Assembly (NCBI GenBank): GCA_019828595.1
Contig: JAHQRK010000003.1
Coordinates: forward strand, 682,001-746,000
Reading direction: 5' to 3'
DNA: 64,000 nucleotides
From: Aphanomyces cochlioides
Lineage: Eukaryota > Oomycota > Saprolegniomycetes > Saprolegniales > Verrucalvaceae
The notes under the pieces are model-generated. The model saw only the letters and a program-made list of their open reading frames with translations, searched no databases and was not told the DNA's origin. This document shows positions 23,281 through 34,053 of this stretch, in pieces. Made by a program: the position numbers and the translations under genes. Numbering within the stretch: position 1 is the stretch's first letter; every line of letters starts with the position of its first letter.

Positions 23281-24066
23281 TTACTTTGGTTTGTAGTATG
23301 TCAAAATGAGCGGCGTCGCGACGGCGGCCACGACGACGACGAGGAGAAGCAGCACGAGACATCGTTTCTTCAGCTCCTGGGCACGCAGATACGCCGCTTG
23401 TTCTTCTTCCGTGATCGCGCGGCCGATCTGAAGCGTCACTTCTTTCGTATGCGCGGCCACTTGATGGACGGCAACGGTTTGCTCGCCGACGATCGCGCCG
23501 ACCGCTTTGAACACTTGGTGGATCTCGCCGGTCGCTTCGGCCAAGTGAACGATCTTGGCTTCGTCTTCCTTGGCGCGCTCGAGGTCCCGCGCGGTCACGA
23601 CGGCACTCGTCTGGATGAGATCTACGCGGGACACGATCTATCAGGGTGGAGAGGACGGGAGGAGCGACGTACCGTACTCGACGAGCGCTTCGCGCTTCCG
23701 CGCGTGCATGCGCTGGGTTTGTTGGAGCTGTTTCATCGCCTCGACGAAGTCTTTCTGCGTCGCTTTGAGTCGATCCTTCTCGTCTGGCGATGCGTTCTGT
23801 CGTTGGAGATCAAGGAAGGCTGCGATCTGTCGCGACAAGGCCGTCGCGGCGTCGAGATCACTCTGGGTCTTGGCGACAAAGGTGGATTCGGTCGTAGGGT
23901 CGGCGTGGTCGCAGTGAGTGTTGACAGTGAGGATGCATTCCTTCATGCGGTTCACGGCAGTCTGAACCCCCTCGATCGTGTGGATCACATCGTCGGTTCC
24001 CGCGTCAGAAGATGACGACGACAGCGGCGGCAGCGACGTGTTCGGCGATGTCGATGGAGAGCTCAT
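23281..24066 (-). CDS. Syntaxin-like Q-SNARE, copy B
   Basis: Paralogue of the neighbouring SNARE; 244 aa from exons 23673-24066 and 23281-23621. The single 51-nt intron sits at the same place and phase, directly after the Glu-Tyr preceding the SNARE motif. The N-terminal region is Ser/Pro-rich before the helical bundle (VNRMKECILTVNTHC; TQRMHARKREALVEY). Zero-layer Gln lies in AIVGEQTVAVHQV, and the protein ends with a TM anchor (LVLLLLVVVVAAVATPLILT) and YYKPK. The Met at 24066 is the first good in-frame ATG. Confidence 0.85.
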
Positions 24067-24219
24067 TGCTGGAAATACGCCACAGACAGCGATCGAGAAA
24101 CCGTCGACGACTAAATTTAGCACGAGGCCGTTGACGAACCGACACTCCAAAAGCGCGCCTTGGATCCTTCCACGGCGTCGTGGACACACACGCATTTCCC
24201 CAACGCATGGAGAACATTG

Positions 24220-24686
24220 ATGGCGACTTGTCATCCTTGGAGAGCGGCGTTGCTGTGCAGTTCCAAGGACCTGTCAGCTTGGATTGCAGTGGAAGAACTA
24301 GGACTGAAGGAATTGCTTGCGCTTCGTCTCCATGGCGCAGTGCATGGCGTAGATTAAGCTTGCTCGGTCGACCGTGTTGTCTGTAGCAAGGAGGATGCAT
24401 CGATACCTTCAACAGATTCGCAGAGCAAATGGCTTTGGTTGAACCGACGCGATGCATTCATGACGCCACGACCAGCTGGAATAGCATTCCCGCTCCTTCA
24501 TCAATTCCTTGCGTTGATTCAGAGCGAGGATTGACTGGCGCAATGAACGAACATCCTTATCCATCACGTAGAATGTTGGGAGGCAAGACGGGAGACGGCG
24601 TGAAAGATCGCCATGCGAGGTTTGGCCAAGATCAACCGAAGCAGACGAGACAGACGACGTGGACTAGTAGTAAGCCAAGAGAATAG
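24220..24686 (+). CDS. Small F-box-like candidate gene (uncertain)
   Basis: Two open segments join in phase across a 38-nt GT-AG intron (24349-24386), giving about 142 residues. The first part (MATCHPWRAALLCSSKDLSA, then WIAVEELGLKELLALRLHG) resembles the spacing of an F-box-type helix set, but the motif is too short to be sure. The C-terminal half is polar, low in pattern and ends TSSKPRE. The frame is also open upstream of 24220, so the 5' end may be in an unseen exon. It is divergent from SNARE copy B. Could be a chance model; confidence is low. Confidence 0.3.
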
Positions 24687-24837
24687 TCCAAAGCACAGAT
24701 CCGGGAATTCCCGAGCGTCTCCCTGTCGTTGTTCAGCATGCTCGAAGAGCTTCCTCGATCTTGACCTGCATTGCGGCGTCTTTGTGGAAAATTTTGAATT
24801 TTGGCCAATCTAAAATTTGTTGACAACTGCAAACATC

Positions 24838-26860
24838 ATGCCGTCCAAAGACGAGAGCGCGCCATCCGAGCCGCCGAAAGCGACGGAAATGGACCTCCAG
24901 GCAATGAAAAACAAGAAATGGATGTATGTGGATGCTGCTGGAGGTCAAAAGGGGCCCATGGATGAGTCTGTCTTGAAACGATTGCTCCGTCGAGGATTGA
25001 TTCATGGCGAGACGTTTGTGTGGTCGCCGGAATTGCCCATTCCAGAGTGGAAGATGGCCAAGGACGTTCCTCTCTTCACGCCAGTATGTGTCTTGTGGCA
25101 GAAAGTTCCTCAGTGGCATTACTACGACCACCTCAAAGTACAGCAAGGTCCGCTCACGACTGCTGAACTGGTCGACAAGTTTGAAAATGGCGACATTGAC
25201 GGCTTGACGCTCGTGTGGAGCGCGTGCCAGATTGTCCCAACATGGACAGCGATGGGTGAAGTCGCTGCTTTGAAGGAAGAGCTGCAAGAAATCAATGACG
25301 AACGAGAGAAGGAAGAAGCTCTGTTAGCGACAAAGGAGACTCTAGATCCGTCCATGCAAACCTTCACCGACGAATCGGGTAGTACGCGTGCAATTGTAGC
25401 AGACGACGGCAAAGAATTCATCTACGACCCAGAGACTCGGAAATGGGTCACACCTGAGGTAAGAATCGTTGCAACACTGTCGGGAATGCTCATCCCTGTC
25501 GTCCAGGACAAAATCCGCGAAGAATTGGAGGATTTGGCTGAAGAGCGAGAGGACTTTCAGGACGAAAAGGCCGTCAAGCCAAGCAACATCCATAAGAACG
25601 ACGAGAGTTCTGCCGAGAAGGCAGTAGCATCGACAAAACCAGCAGAAACAACTATCGATGAAGCGACGGTGGTGGCTGTACCTGGAGCTGATGATGCAGC
25701 CAAGCCAAAGAAGCGCAAGAAGTCCAAGAAGAAAAAGTCGAAATGGACCGCGTCCAAGCAGAACACGTGGGTTTACATCACGGGTCTTCCGCTCGACATC
25801 ACTGTCCAAGAAGTCCACGATCACTTCAACAAATGCGGCGTCATCCAGAAGGACCTCCACACGGACGACTACAAGATCAAACTCTACACCAACAAAGACA
25901 CTGGAAAGCTCAACGTACGTTGCCCATGAGTCCTCTCGTCTCGCGGATTTTGACGGCATTTCTAGGGCGACGGCGCTATTTGCTACATGAAAGAACCGTC
26001 CGTCGAGCTGGCCATTCAACTACTTGATAAATCCGACATCCGACCCAAGTACGACACGACTGTGCGCGTTTTAGTCTCATGGGCACTCTCTTCCTTGTCT
26101 AGCTGCACGATTGACGTCTCCGTCGCCGTCTTTAGCCAGAAGGGAGACACATTTGTCGAGCGAAAGCGTCAAAAGCTGAGCAATCGTGCCAAAGTCAAAA
26201 AGTTTGAGCAGGAAAAGGTATACTTTGCGCCTCCTGTTGCATTTCTTGACGTCCTGCGTGGTGTAGGCGCTCTCTTGGGGAACGACAGGGGACGAAGAGT
26301 TCCGCATCGTTGTGCTCAAGCACATGTTTGGCGTTGAAGACTTTGCTGGTGAGCGCTTTCAATTTTGCGGACTTGGGATGTTGATTCTCAATGGAATAGA
26401 TGCGCAAGAAGGCGAGGAATTGAAGGAAGACATTAAGAAGGAATGCGAGACGCTGGGCGAGATCACCAAGATCACATTCTACGAGACGCATCCACTCGGT
26501 GTCGTCCTGATCAAATACCACGACGCCGAAGGAGCGGAAGCTTGCATTGAAAAGATGCACGGTCGGTGGTTTGCCGGAAGGAAGATTGAATGCACATACT
26601 GGGACGGCACCAGCTATGCGGCCAAGGAGACCGTGGAAGAAGAAGCACAGCGGACGGAAGCGTTTGGTCAATGGCTCGAAGAAGGTTCCAGCACAGACGA
26701 GAGCGAGGACGACGAAGAAGCGCCTCCTGCTCGTGCTCATGCTGGCCGTGTCTTGCCTCCCATGGACGACGACGATGACAATGAAGATGGCGACAGGAAC
26801 GACGGCAATCAATTTCATGCTGGTCGAATTTTGCCAGACATGGACGACGACGAGGACTGA
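24838..26860 (+). CDS. HTATSF1: Tat-SF1/CUS2 homologue with GYF-like N-terminus
   Basis: Homologue of Tat-SF1 (yeast Cus2), a U2 snRNP-associated splicing factor that binds SF3B1 through its UHM. Six exons (24838-25458, 25507-25914, 25966-26048, 26103-26217, 26267-26348, 26400-26860) give 589 aa. Two GYF_2-like segments come first (GGQKGPMDESVLKRLLRRG; VQQGPLTTAELVDKFENG), then a Lys-rich linker, RRM1 (NTWVYITGLPLDITVQEVHD), and RRM2, which has the UHM hallmark RWF (MHGRWFAGRKIECTYWDG). The C-terminal tail is acidic with two HAGR(V/I)LP repeats. Intron 25459-25506 is a multiple of three, so the unspliced frame stays open, but it has a GTAAGA donor and CAG acceptor and encodes a hydrophobic insert. 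Confidence 0.88.
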
Positions 26861-26899
26861 GACGGCGGAAATGTGTAGTTTATCAATGGAGAATGTAAA

Positions 26900-28558
26900 T
26901 CAAAGCGTCTCGCGCTCGACGTGTCGCCCTGCAAACTTGCAAGGACGTGACGAGATGTCGCGCTTGCAGCAGCATGACCAAGAATACCCTTCAAGCGGAT
27001 ATTGGCGTGGAAGATATCGCCCTGGATGGTACGTGCACGACTGTGCCGTGTTCTTCTCGAGCGTGAACGACTCGTGGCAGTTTTTGCACACCCGCGGCTT
27101 CTTCAGGACGTCCATTTCCTCTTCAACTTCACGTCGGAGTCTAGCCATTCCATGGGCGTCAACATGGAGGAAGACGGTGAGTAGGAAGACTTACTTTTCC
27201 TTCTCCTTGTGCTTCCACGAAGAGTCGAGTTGGACTTTCTTGAGGAAGTCGCCGTGGACTTCCAAGAGCTGCTGCTGCAACTTTGAGTTTTCAGCCATGA
27301 GCTCCTCGATGCGCTCGGCCGACGTGCGGTTCATATCGCGCAAGCACTAGCGTCAGTCAGTGTGGAATTCTAGCCGCGGCAGTACTTTGATCTCGGTCTC
27401 ATTCATCGAGAGCGTCTGCTCGGCTTCGCTGTCGTGCTTGGCGTGCTCGTTGCTCACCCGTCGAAGCTCTTTGTTGATCGCTTGGAGCTCTGTGAAGTCC
27501 TTCTTGAGCTTGTTTAGCTCCGTGCGGACGTCGACATTGTCCGAGCGCAACTCCTACTAGCCTGTTACGCGACATACAGTCAGACAAACGTGCCTCGATC
27601 GTTCGATCGCGCGACTTGAGCTTGATCTCGAGCGATTCGACTTCGTTCTCAAGGCTCGCGACGCGATGCTTGGACTTTTCACTCAGTTCGCGGTTCAAGT
27701 CTGCAACTTCAGCGACGGATCGGATTTCTTTCTGAATCCGGTGGTTCTGGCTGCGCGTCGAGTCCCATGCACTCTCGACAGACTAGCCATATCAAGCTCC
27801 CATGACGCTGCAATGGATGTCTCAACCGCACCTCGAGCTTGCGATTGAGTCGCTTGCACTCTTCCCCCTTCTTGTCCGCCAACGTTTCTGCGGCGTGGAG
27901 TCTCGCCTTGAGGTCTTGAACTTGCGAGTGCAAGTCCGCCTTGCGGTTCTTGAGCTCGAGGATTTCAATACGCATCCTAAGCAACGACACAGCTCAGTGA
28001 TGCCGCCACTCTAGCTCGATGCGTACATTTGGATGCGGCTCTCCGTCGTGGAGAGCTTTGTCTTTGAATCATCTAAGTTTTTCAACAGGACATTCGACGT
28101 CTATGAAGAACGAAGGGATCAACAGACGTGCTCATGATATACAAGAGCACCGTCGCGTCGAGCTTGGCAGACGTGAGTTCGGACTTGAGTCGCTTGTTTT
28201 CCTTCTCAAGGAAGCAAATATTGTCCACAGCTTCTTCGAGCTTTTCACGATATTGTTGGAGCTGGCTTGCAATCTCGATGCGCTCCTTCTCTTCCATGCT
28301 ACATTGTGGTCCATTGTGAACTCGTCGGCATCGAGACGAGCAATGCTACCGGCGTGAACTGGATGCGCTGTTGACAATGTCATCTGAAATCTCCTTGTAC
28401 CGCTCCATTTCACGAAGTTTCGCATTCGTCTTGGCATTTTCCACGCGCAGCTCTTGGTATTCACTCAGGAGACTCTGGTATTTGTCTTCAATCGACTTGT
28501 TCTTCTTCTTCAGCAGCTCTTCTTCAATACTCCACGCTTTCTTGGGCCAGACGCTCAT
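26900..28558 (-). CDS. Coiled-coil protein with C-terminal Cys/His motif
   Basis: Eight exons on the minus strand (28350-28558, 28151-28298, 28027-28100, 27832-27976, 27594-27782, 27386-27553, 27195-27346, 26900-27140) join in phase to 441 aa. Almost the whole protein is heptad-rich coiled coil (for example LLSEYQELRVENAKTNAKLR). The end carries a putative zinc site: CKNCHESFTLEKN, CTYHPGRY, then WSCCCKRD and PCKFAGRH. Similar Cys-x2-Cys ... Cys-x2-His-Pro-Gly tails occur in some protist cytoskeletal proteins, but I cannot name the family. The intron between exons 5 and 6 works only as a GC-AG intron (27554-27593). It ends 40 bp from the Tat-SF1 stop. Confidence 0.75.
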
Positions 28559-30304
28559 GTCGTCGCGAAAACGTCAACTGGCCACCACTTCATTGTCAGC
28601 TCGGCTATTTTTAGCTCTTGACATGCTATTTCTGTAGGCAGGACATCATTTATTATATTGGCATTTGATACAAACTTCAAGTAAACTTTAAATTTTATAA
28701 AATTATTGGTACGAAGTGTAACCGATCGGTTACAACTTCCCATCGTTCATGCTGACACAGCTCAAGGTTTACGTTATTGCGCTTCGTCCTCTGCGACACG
28801 ATTGCGCTTGTGTGTCAATCTTCTGCTAGCTTAAGACACCATTGTGAGGGGTAGTAGAGGATGTGGATGTCTCCAACTTGCATTGAAAAATGCGGTCGGT
28901 ACGATCATGCAGTGGATTTCACCGTTGCGGCTGTAGCCAACGTATTGCCCCCCCCCCCACGACTAAAATTACAGTTTGCTCGACACTCTCGACACGAAAG
29001 ACGTATAATTACAAAGCAAGCCTTGCATTTGTATTCCTCATCGAAGTTTGAGCTTTCCCTGCCCTATGAATTCGCACCCAGAGCCTACAAAGCTCACCCA
29101 TTTCTATTAGTTGTCTCCAACGGTGCAAGGCCTGCATAATTGCGACAACCTTATTTCCTCCTTGCAAATTGTGTCCTCCCATGCTCGCCTCCACCCATCG
29201 AGTCGTCATTCTTGGTGGGTGTGCATTCCACGCGAGCGTCGGCCAAACCTTCCTGGATCATTCCCCTCGTTGATAGTGGACTCACAAGGAATTCCATCAA
29301 TTAACCCTTTATCCGGATAAAATCTTGTAAATACGACAAGCCCAACTTATCAGCTTCCTATCCCCATGAGCGATACCAGATCTCCTTCTGGTTACTGTTT
29401 CCCATCGCTTTAGCCAAGTCTAGTTATGAAATCAAATTAAACTCTTTGCTTAGTGAGAAGATCCTTAAATACTCGCTGGTCCTTCGCGCTCTCAGGTCAA
29501 TCACCCAGTTTCAACTTTAAAGAATTTATCCGGAAAAACACTAGATTGAAATATTTCCTCGGATTCTTTCGAGGGGTTGCAGGGGTTTTCATTGAGATCC
29601 AGTGTGCGGTCAACGCATTTTGATTTGAGTTTGGCCCACAAGGGATCCTTATTCCATGGTGGACTCTCGCCCTGATCGGATGATTTGTCCCATTAGGCTC
29701 TTGGGCCAAACTGTGTCGTTTGGCCCATCCTGATCAAAATGGTGAAACGGTTGAAGCTCCACATTGTAGCTTTCACGCGCTCGAGACGATCCGCCACCGG
29801 CGACTTTTGCCGATTCAATAAAAGAATACCACGGCAATGAGGATACCACGCTAGATCGATAACACGATCGTCTAGACCAAGCCTTCCGCTACAATAATCC
29901 CATCGCGACGACACTCGACGACAAAATTTCGACAATGGACATGATGATGGAACGTTCTGGAGACACATCTGTGCATATGTTTGCGACCTGACTGCTACTT
30001 TTGCCTTCTTTGTTGAGCCTGGACATCCTTAAACTCGCGACCATGACAAGTGGATGAGGCGTGGAACGTCATCGCGATGCGCACGAGCTCACGCGGACGC
30101 GGCGGCGGTCGTGACGGACATTGCGTCGTCACCGAGACTGGACGCAGCTGGGCGCTGTCTCGATCAGGTCTCTGCCACAAAGGCGATTGTAATGAATGCC
30201 CCAGTCCTAATTAGGATTTCCACTGGCTGTGCTCACATGCTCGTCCCAAATCCAAGTGTGGCATCCGGCTCATTCAACTTCCTCCCACCAACAACTCGTC
30301 GGCA
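28559..30304. other. Long intergenic region without a supported gene
   Basis: About 1.75 kb, the largest gap in the window. It contains an AT-rich tract (28640-28710) upstream of the coiled-coil gene, an 11-base C run at 28948-28958, a perfect palindrome TTATCCGGATAA at 29309-29320 and a related TTTATCCGGAAAA at 29525-29537, and three copies of GTTTGGCCCA or its complement between 29629 and 29727. Open frames are short and show no recognisable domain. It could hold an ncRNA or degraded mobile DNA; I cannot show either. Confidence 0.5.
29702..29727. repeat. Inverted repeat with a six-base loop
   Basis: TGGGCCAAAC, a TGTGTC spacer, then GTTTGGCCCA form perfect 10-bp arms. A third copy of the right arm lies at 29629-29638. 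This could form a stem-loop in RNA or mark the end of a mobile-element remnant; no target-site duplication was recognised. Confidence 0.55.
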
Positions 30305-32289
30305 ATGCGCGGCGTACGACGAGCATCGGAGCCGCTGGAACTCGTATTAGAAGAGGAAAATGGCGACAATGGAGACTCGATGCATAGTAGTACCGTCGCA
30401 AGTTCAGGGTATGAGAATTCGATCCCGCCAATCGCGCCATTTCCAGAAGCCGAAGCGATGACGGAAAGCTCGAGTGAACCGGACGAATACGACCACGAAG
30501 ATTCAGACTCGCAGTATATGAGTCTCGGACAGCAATTTGGGGCAAGAAGCAAGCAACGAAGACAAGAACAACGGATGCGAGAACTCTTAGAACAGCAAAA
30601 GATGCAGATGCAAGCGCTTGTTCAGAGTCATAATGGACGAGGACGCGCTCCGTCAGCCGGTGAACCCATGCGTCATACGTTCTCCCACGACCCTGGCATG
30701 CCAGCCAACCTGAACGCGATCATGAACTCGGCGCGACCTTCGATGATCATGGGATCAGTCCTCCAGTCGATGCCCCGCCTTGACATAGGTGGCGGAGTCC
30801 GTCGTGTCACGTTTGAAGGATGGATGCTCAAGAAGGGACAGCACGTGCGCAATTGGAAACGCCGCTTTTTCAATCTGACAGGCCAGGAACTCAAATACAG
30901 CGAAGCGCCTGGAGGAAAACCCAAAGGTTTTGGTCTGGTCCTGGGTGTCACACGCCATCTTTCGTTACCCCGTGGCCTTAGCATCTCACTAGCGCCAAAT
31001 CGGACGCTGGAAGTCCAAGCCGAAAGCACAGATGACCAAGAAGCGTGGCTCCTCCATTTGAATCAAGCCTGTGGCAAAGCGTCGATGGATGCAACTGTCA
31101 CTCCAATTCCTCTTGCACCGGCGTCATCTCCCCACCCATCGACTGTCATTGACGAAGTGACTCCCCCGCAGCCAGTATCTGGCTCTGGACTTCAGACCCG
31201 CCGTCACAGCTCACATTCGAACCAGAGCTCTACGAACTACGATGACAGCTACGTCGTGGATACGCAGACTGTTTGCGAAGGCTGGCTGTACAAACAAGGT
31301 CAAATGGTACGAACATGGAAGAAGCGATGGTTCTCCCTCGTCAACGAAGTGCTTTCGTATCGCGAGATGCAATCTTCAGTGCAAGTCAAAGGCTATGGCC
31401 GAGTTATGAGCGTCCAGCGAAGCATGACAACGCATGCCTTTGGCCTTATCATCGAACTTGATAATAACCGCAAGCTCAATGTCTACGCTGAAGATGCTGA
31501 CACGCAAAAGCGTTGGCATCGTGCAATTGCGCAAGTGCTGCAGCCAAAGGAATCCTCAGCCACTTCATTGCCCACTTCAGCTCAGACTCTTTTCAAGCAA
31601 TCGAAGACTCACGGCAGCTTCATCAAGAACTTTTCAGGCTGGATGAACATCCCGTCAGGGCCGCTCAACATGAGCTGGAAGCGCTGCTTCTTTACGTTGC
31701 ACGGAGTCGAACTCGCTCAGTCAGATGACACGCCGTCGCCAGTCACGCGAGTGGACACAGTCGCTAAAGTGACGCCGTGGTCAGGTATGATCAACTGTCT
31801 CCAACTGGGATAACTCATGAGGACGTAGGTAAATCTGGCGGATTGGAGTTCGCCATGACAAGTGGACGTGTTTGGAAAGTTATGTGTCCATCCATTCGAG
31901 CTGCGAATGCATGGATTGCCGCGGTGGAAGACTGTCAAGGCCGTACTCGATACACTGTCGACAGATTTCTCAAGAGCTGCGACACAAAGCAGATCCAGAC
32001 CATTATGTGTGGGTGGCTGACTCGCACCATCTCAAAGAAGAGCGTCATGCGACAGTACTTTGTCCTGCAGCACCTCACACTCAGCATTGCGTCAGACGTG
32101 GATGAGACACCTGAAGACTACGACGTCATTACGGGCATGACTCCAGCAGACAAGGACTGCGCACTGGAATTTCAATTTGTGTCATCGCCGAAGATGGTCG
32201 TCGAGTGCGATACCGTCGACGCACTGCGCCACTGGCATCGTATCGTCCGGACGTGTCTGAATGAGGCACAACGCGGTACCTACAAGTAA
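30305..32289 (+). CDS. Protein with four PH domains
   Basis: 646-residue protein from two exons (30305-31784, 31829-32289). A polar N-terminus with a short Gln-rich coiled coil (RRQEQRMRELLEQQKMQMQ) is followed by PH1 (FEGWMLKKGQHVRNWKRRFF), PH2 (CEGWLYKQGQMVRTWKKRWF), PH3 (FSGWMNIPSGPLNMSWKRCF) and PH4 (CGWLTRTISKKSVMRQYFVL). Each begins with the Gly-Trp-Leu/Met and Trp-x-Lys-Arg-x-Phe signature; terminal helices with Trp are visible (DDQEAWLLHLNQA; DTQKRWHRAIAQV). Such proteins bind phosphoinositides or act as scaffolds at membranes. The intron splits PH3 in phase 1. A shorter paralogue of the PH3-PH4 half lies 950 bp downstream. Confidence 0.88.
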
Positions 32290-32617
32290 ATTACTCCACC
32301 TAATCTATCTATCCATCCTTCCTCATTACGCACAGCCAATTTACAAACTCGACACGACATACTGTACTCGGTCGTGACCAAAGTTGTACCCTCGTCACTG
32401 CAAACACACACGTGGAAGACAAGCAACTTGTCGCCCCTTCGAGGGCAAGTCTCAGAGCTTCTCTGCGGGCTCTGAGCTCTCCCATGGAAAGACTAGAGCC
32501 CCCCCTAGGCGCTGATAAAGCCATGTTCGCTTTGGCGTGGACTCGATCCCACATGGCCAACGAACGACTACAGTAATCCAGCTCGAAAAAAATAAACCTT
32601 GACACGCTAGTGCACCC

Positions 32618-32977
32618 TTAACCCATTCGACTTGGCATGTGTAGGCAGCGAGCTGCACAATCTCGTCCGAATGCCTCGCGAAACCAGTGCTGCATTACAT
32701 CGCTTGAGTTGTAGCTCTCGGTGTATGCAACAGAACGGCCACTGTTGATGATTTTGCCATTGTGGGCTCTCGAACTGAATGTGCTTATGGCATAGTTGCC
32801 TCCTGGTTGGCAAGGGCAACGTCAGCTTGTTAGTAAACACTCCATGTCGTCGTCGTCCTTGTTGTGGCTCGTCTCGCCATACCAAATGCAAGTCAATCCT
32901 TGAGAGACGAGCAACACAATGCATCGTTTTCCAGCGTCCAAGTGCGTCAGATCTGTCACTGCAGAGGACTGACTCAT
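32618..32977 (-). CDS. Small novel protein, 106 aa
   Basis: I do not recognise this gene. Exons 32839-32977 and 32618-32799 join in phase 1 across a 39-nt intron. The product starts MSQSSAVTDLTHLDAGKRCI and contains LTCIWYGETSHNKDDDDMEC, then YAISTFSSRAHNGKI and MQHWFREAFGRDCAARC before the stop. It has several Cys and Trp and reads as a compact globular domain. It is divergent from the two-PH-domain gene (258 bp between starts). The acceptor is CAGGAG, not the more usual TAG, so the exact junction is uncertain. Confidence 0.45.
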
Positions 32978-33234
32978 GGCACTTGCAAGGGCGGGGGGAT
33001 GTGGCGTGCGTCGAGGAAGGTTCCTGGCTGGGTTGTGAAGGCCGCCATCGCTTTGTCGCAATGCTGGACGAGGAAGAACGCATTACATTCAGTCAGATCG
33101 TATTTTTTCAATATCCTATCAGTTTACATACAAATTCCAAGTCTAATTTTATCCGTCGAGTGCATTTTTTGGTGAAAAAGGTTGTCAAGCCAAGACTACA
33201 GGCGACCAGATGGGGCATTTCTCGTTAGTGAGTC

Positions 33235-34036
33235 ATGGCCGATCATCGGCGACGGTCAGAGCGCAAGAAGCACTCGTACCGCGGCTCTTCGCTCGCGAGT
33301 CTCAATATCACCAAGTTGTTATCGGCTGACCAGACCGCCTTCAAGCAGTGTCGAACGCATGGCGCGTACGTCAAAAACTTTGCCGGGCACATGAAGATCC
33401 AGATGGGCTTCTTTGGTCGGTGGAAGCAATGCTTCTTCACATTGCAAGGTGTTGAGCTCACGATGGCCGAAGACGAAGGCTATCCTGCGCTTCGATGCGA
33501 CACGATTGCCTACGTTGTTATTCTCAAAGGTACCACCGACCGACTTGAATGATTTGATTGACGAGAGTCCAGACAAAGAGGACATGTTGGAGTTTCACAT
33601 GAAGTCCAAGAAGATATGGAAGACGCAATGCATGTCGCGAGATATCGCCAATGCATGGTTTTCAGCTGTGGACGATTCGATCGGACGGGTCTCCTACGGC
33701 CTGACCCGCTACTTCAAAAGCTGCGACAAGAGGCAAATCCCAACCATCATGTGCGGATGGCTTTCCGAGATGGACGGCAAGCGCGTCGTTGCACGATACT
33801 TTTATGTTCTGCGCCACCTCACGTTGAGCGTGGCGCCCAATATCGACATTACACCAGAAGTGTATGACCTTGTCACGGGTCTCACTGCCGCGGCTCAAGA
33901 TGGTGCGATGCAATTTATGTTTGAGTCGCGTCCTCCTCTTGTCCTTCGATCTGACTCGCCCGAGCTGCTCCAAATATGGCATGTCGTAGTGCGAACATGC
34001 ATGAACGAGCCACGTCGAGCAATTTATGGGCAATAA
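33235..34036 (+). CDS. Two-PH-domain protein, partial duplicate
   Basis: 252-residue paralogue of the C-terminal half of the four-PH protein. Exons 33235-33529 and 33573-34036; the 43-nt intron interrupts the first PH domain in phase 1 at the same point as in the longer gene. After a basic N-terminus, PH-A (FAGHMKIQMGFFGRWKQCFF) and PH-B (MCGWLSEMDGKRVVARYFYV) are followed by a shared C-terminus (WHVVVRTCMNEPRRAIYG versus WHRIVRTCLNEAQRGTYK in the longer gene). Either the duplication copied only the last part or the 5' half was lost; the intergenic stretch upstream shows no PH1/PH2 remnant that I can see. Confidence 0.82.
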
Positions 34037-34053
34037 CAAGTGTGTGTGCATTC

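Noticed and set aside
25084..25113. 30-nt intron in the Tat-SF1 gene beginning GTATGTG
   Set aside because: Shorter than any other intron here, and the unspliced frame reads through a plausible GYF-like segment.
29009..29209. 66-codon minus-strand frame in the large gap
   Set aside because: It has an ATG but no domain, no neighbouring exon and no promoter-like CCAAT boxes; likely chance.
30305..32289. Minus-strand frames inside the PH-domain gene
   Set aside because: They are antisense shadows of a clearly coding plus strand.
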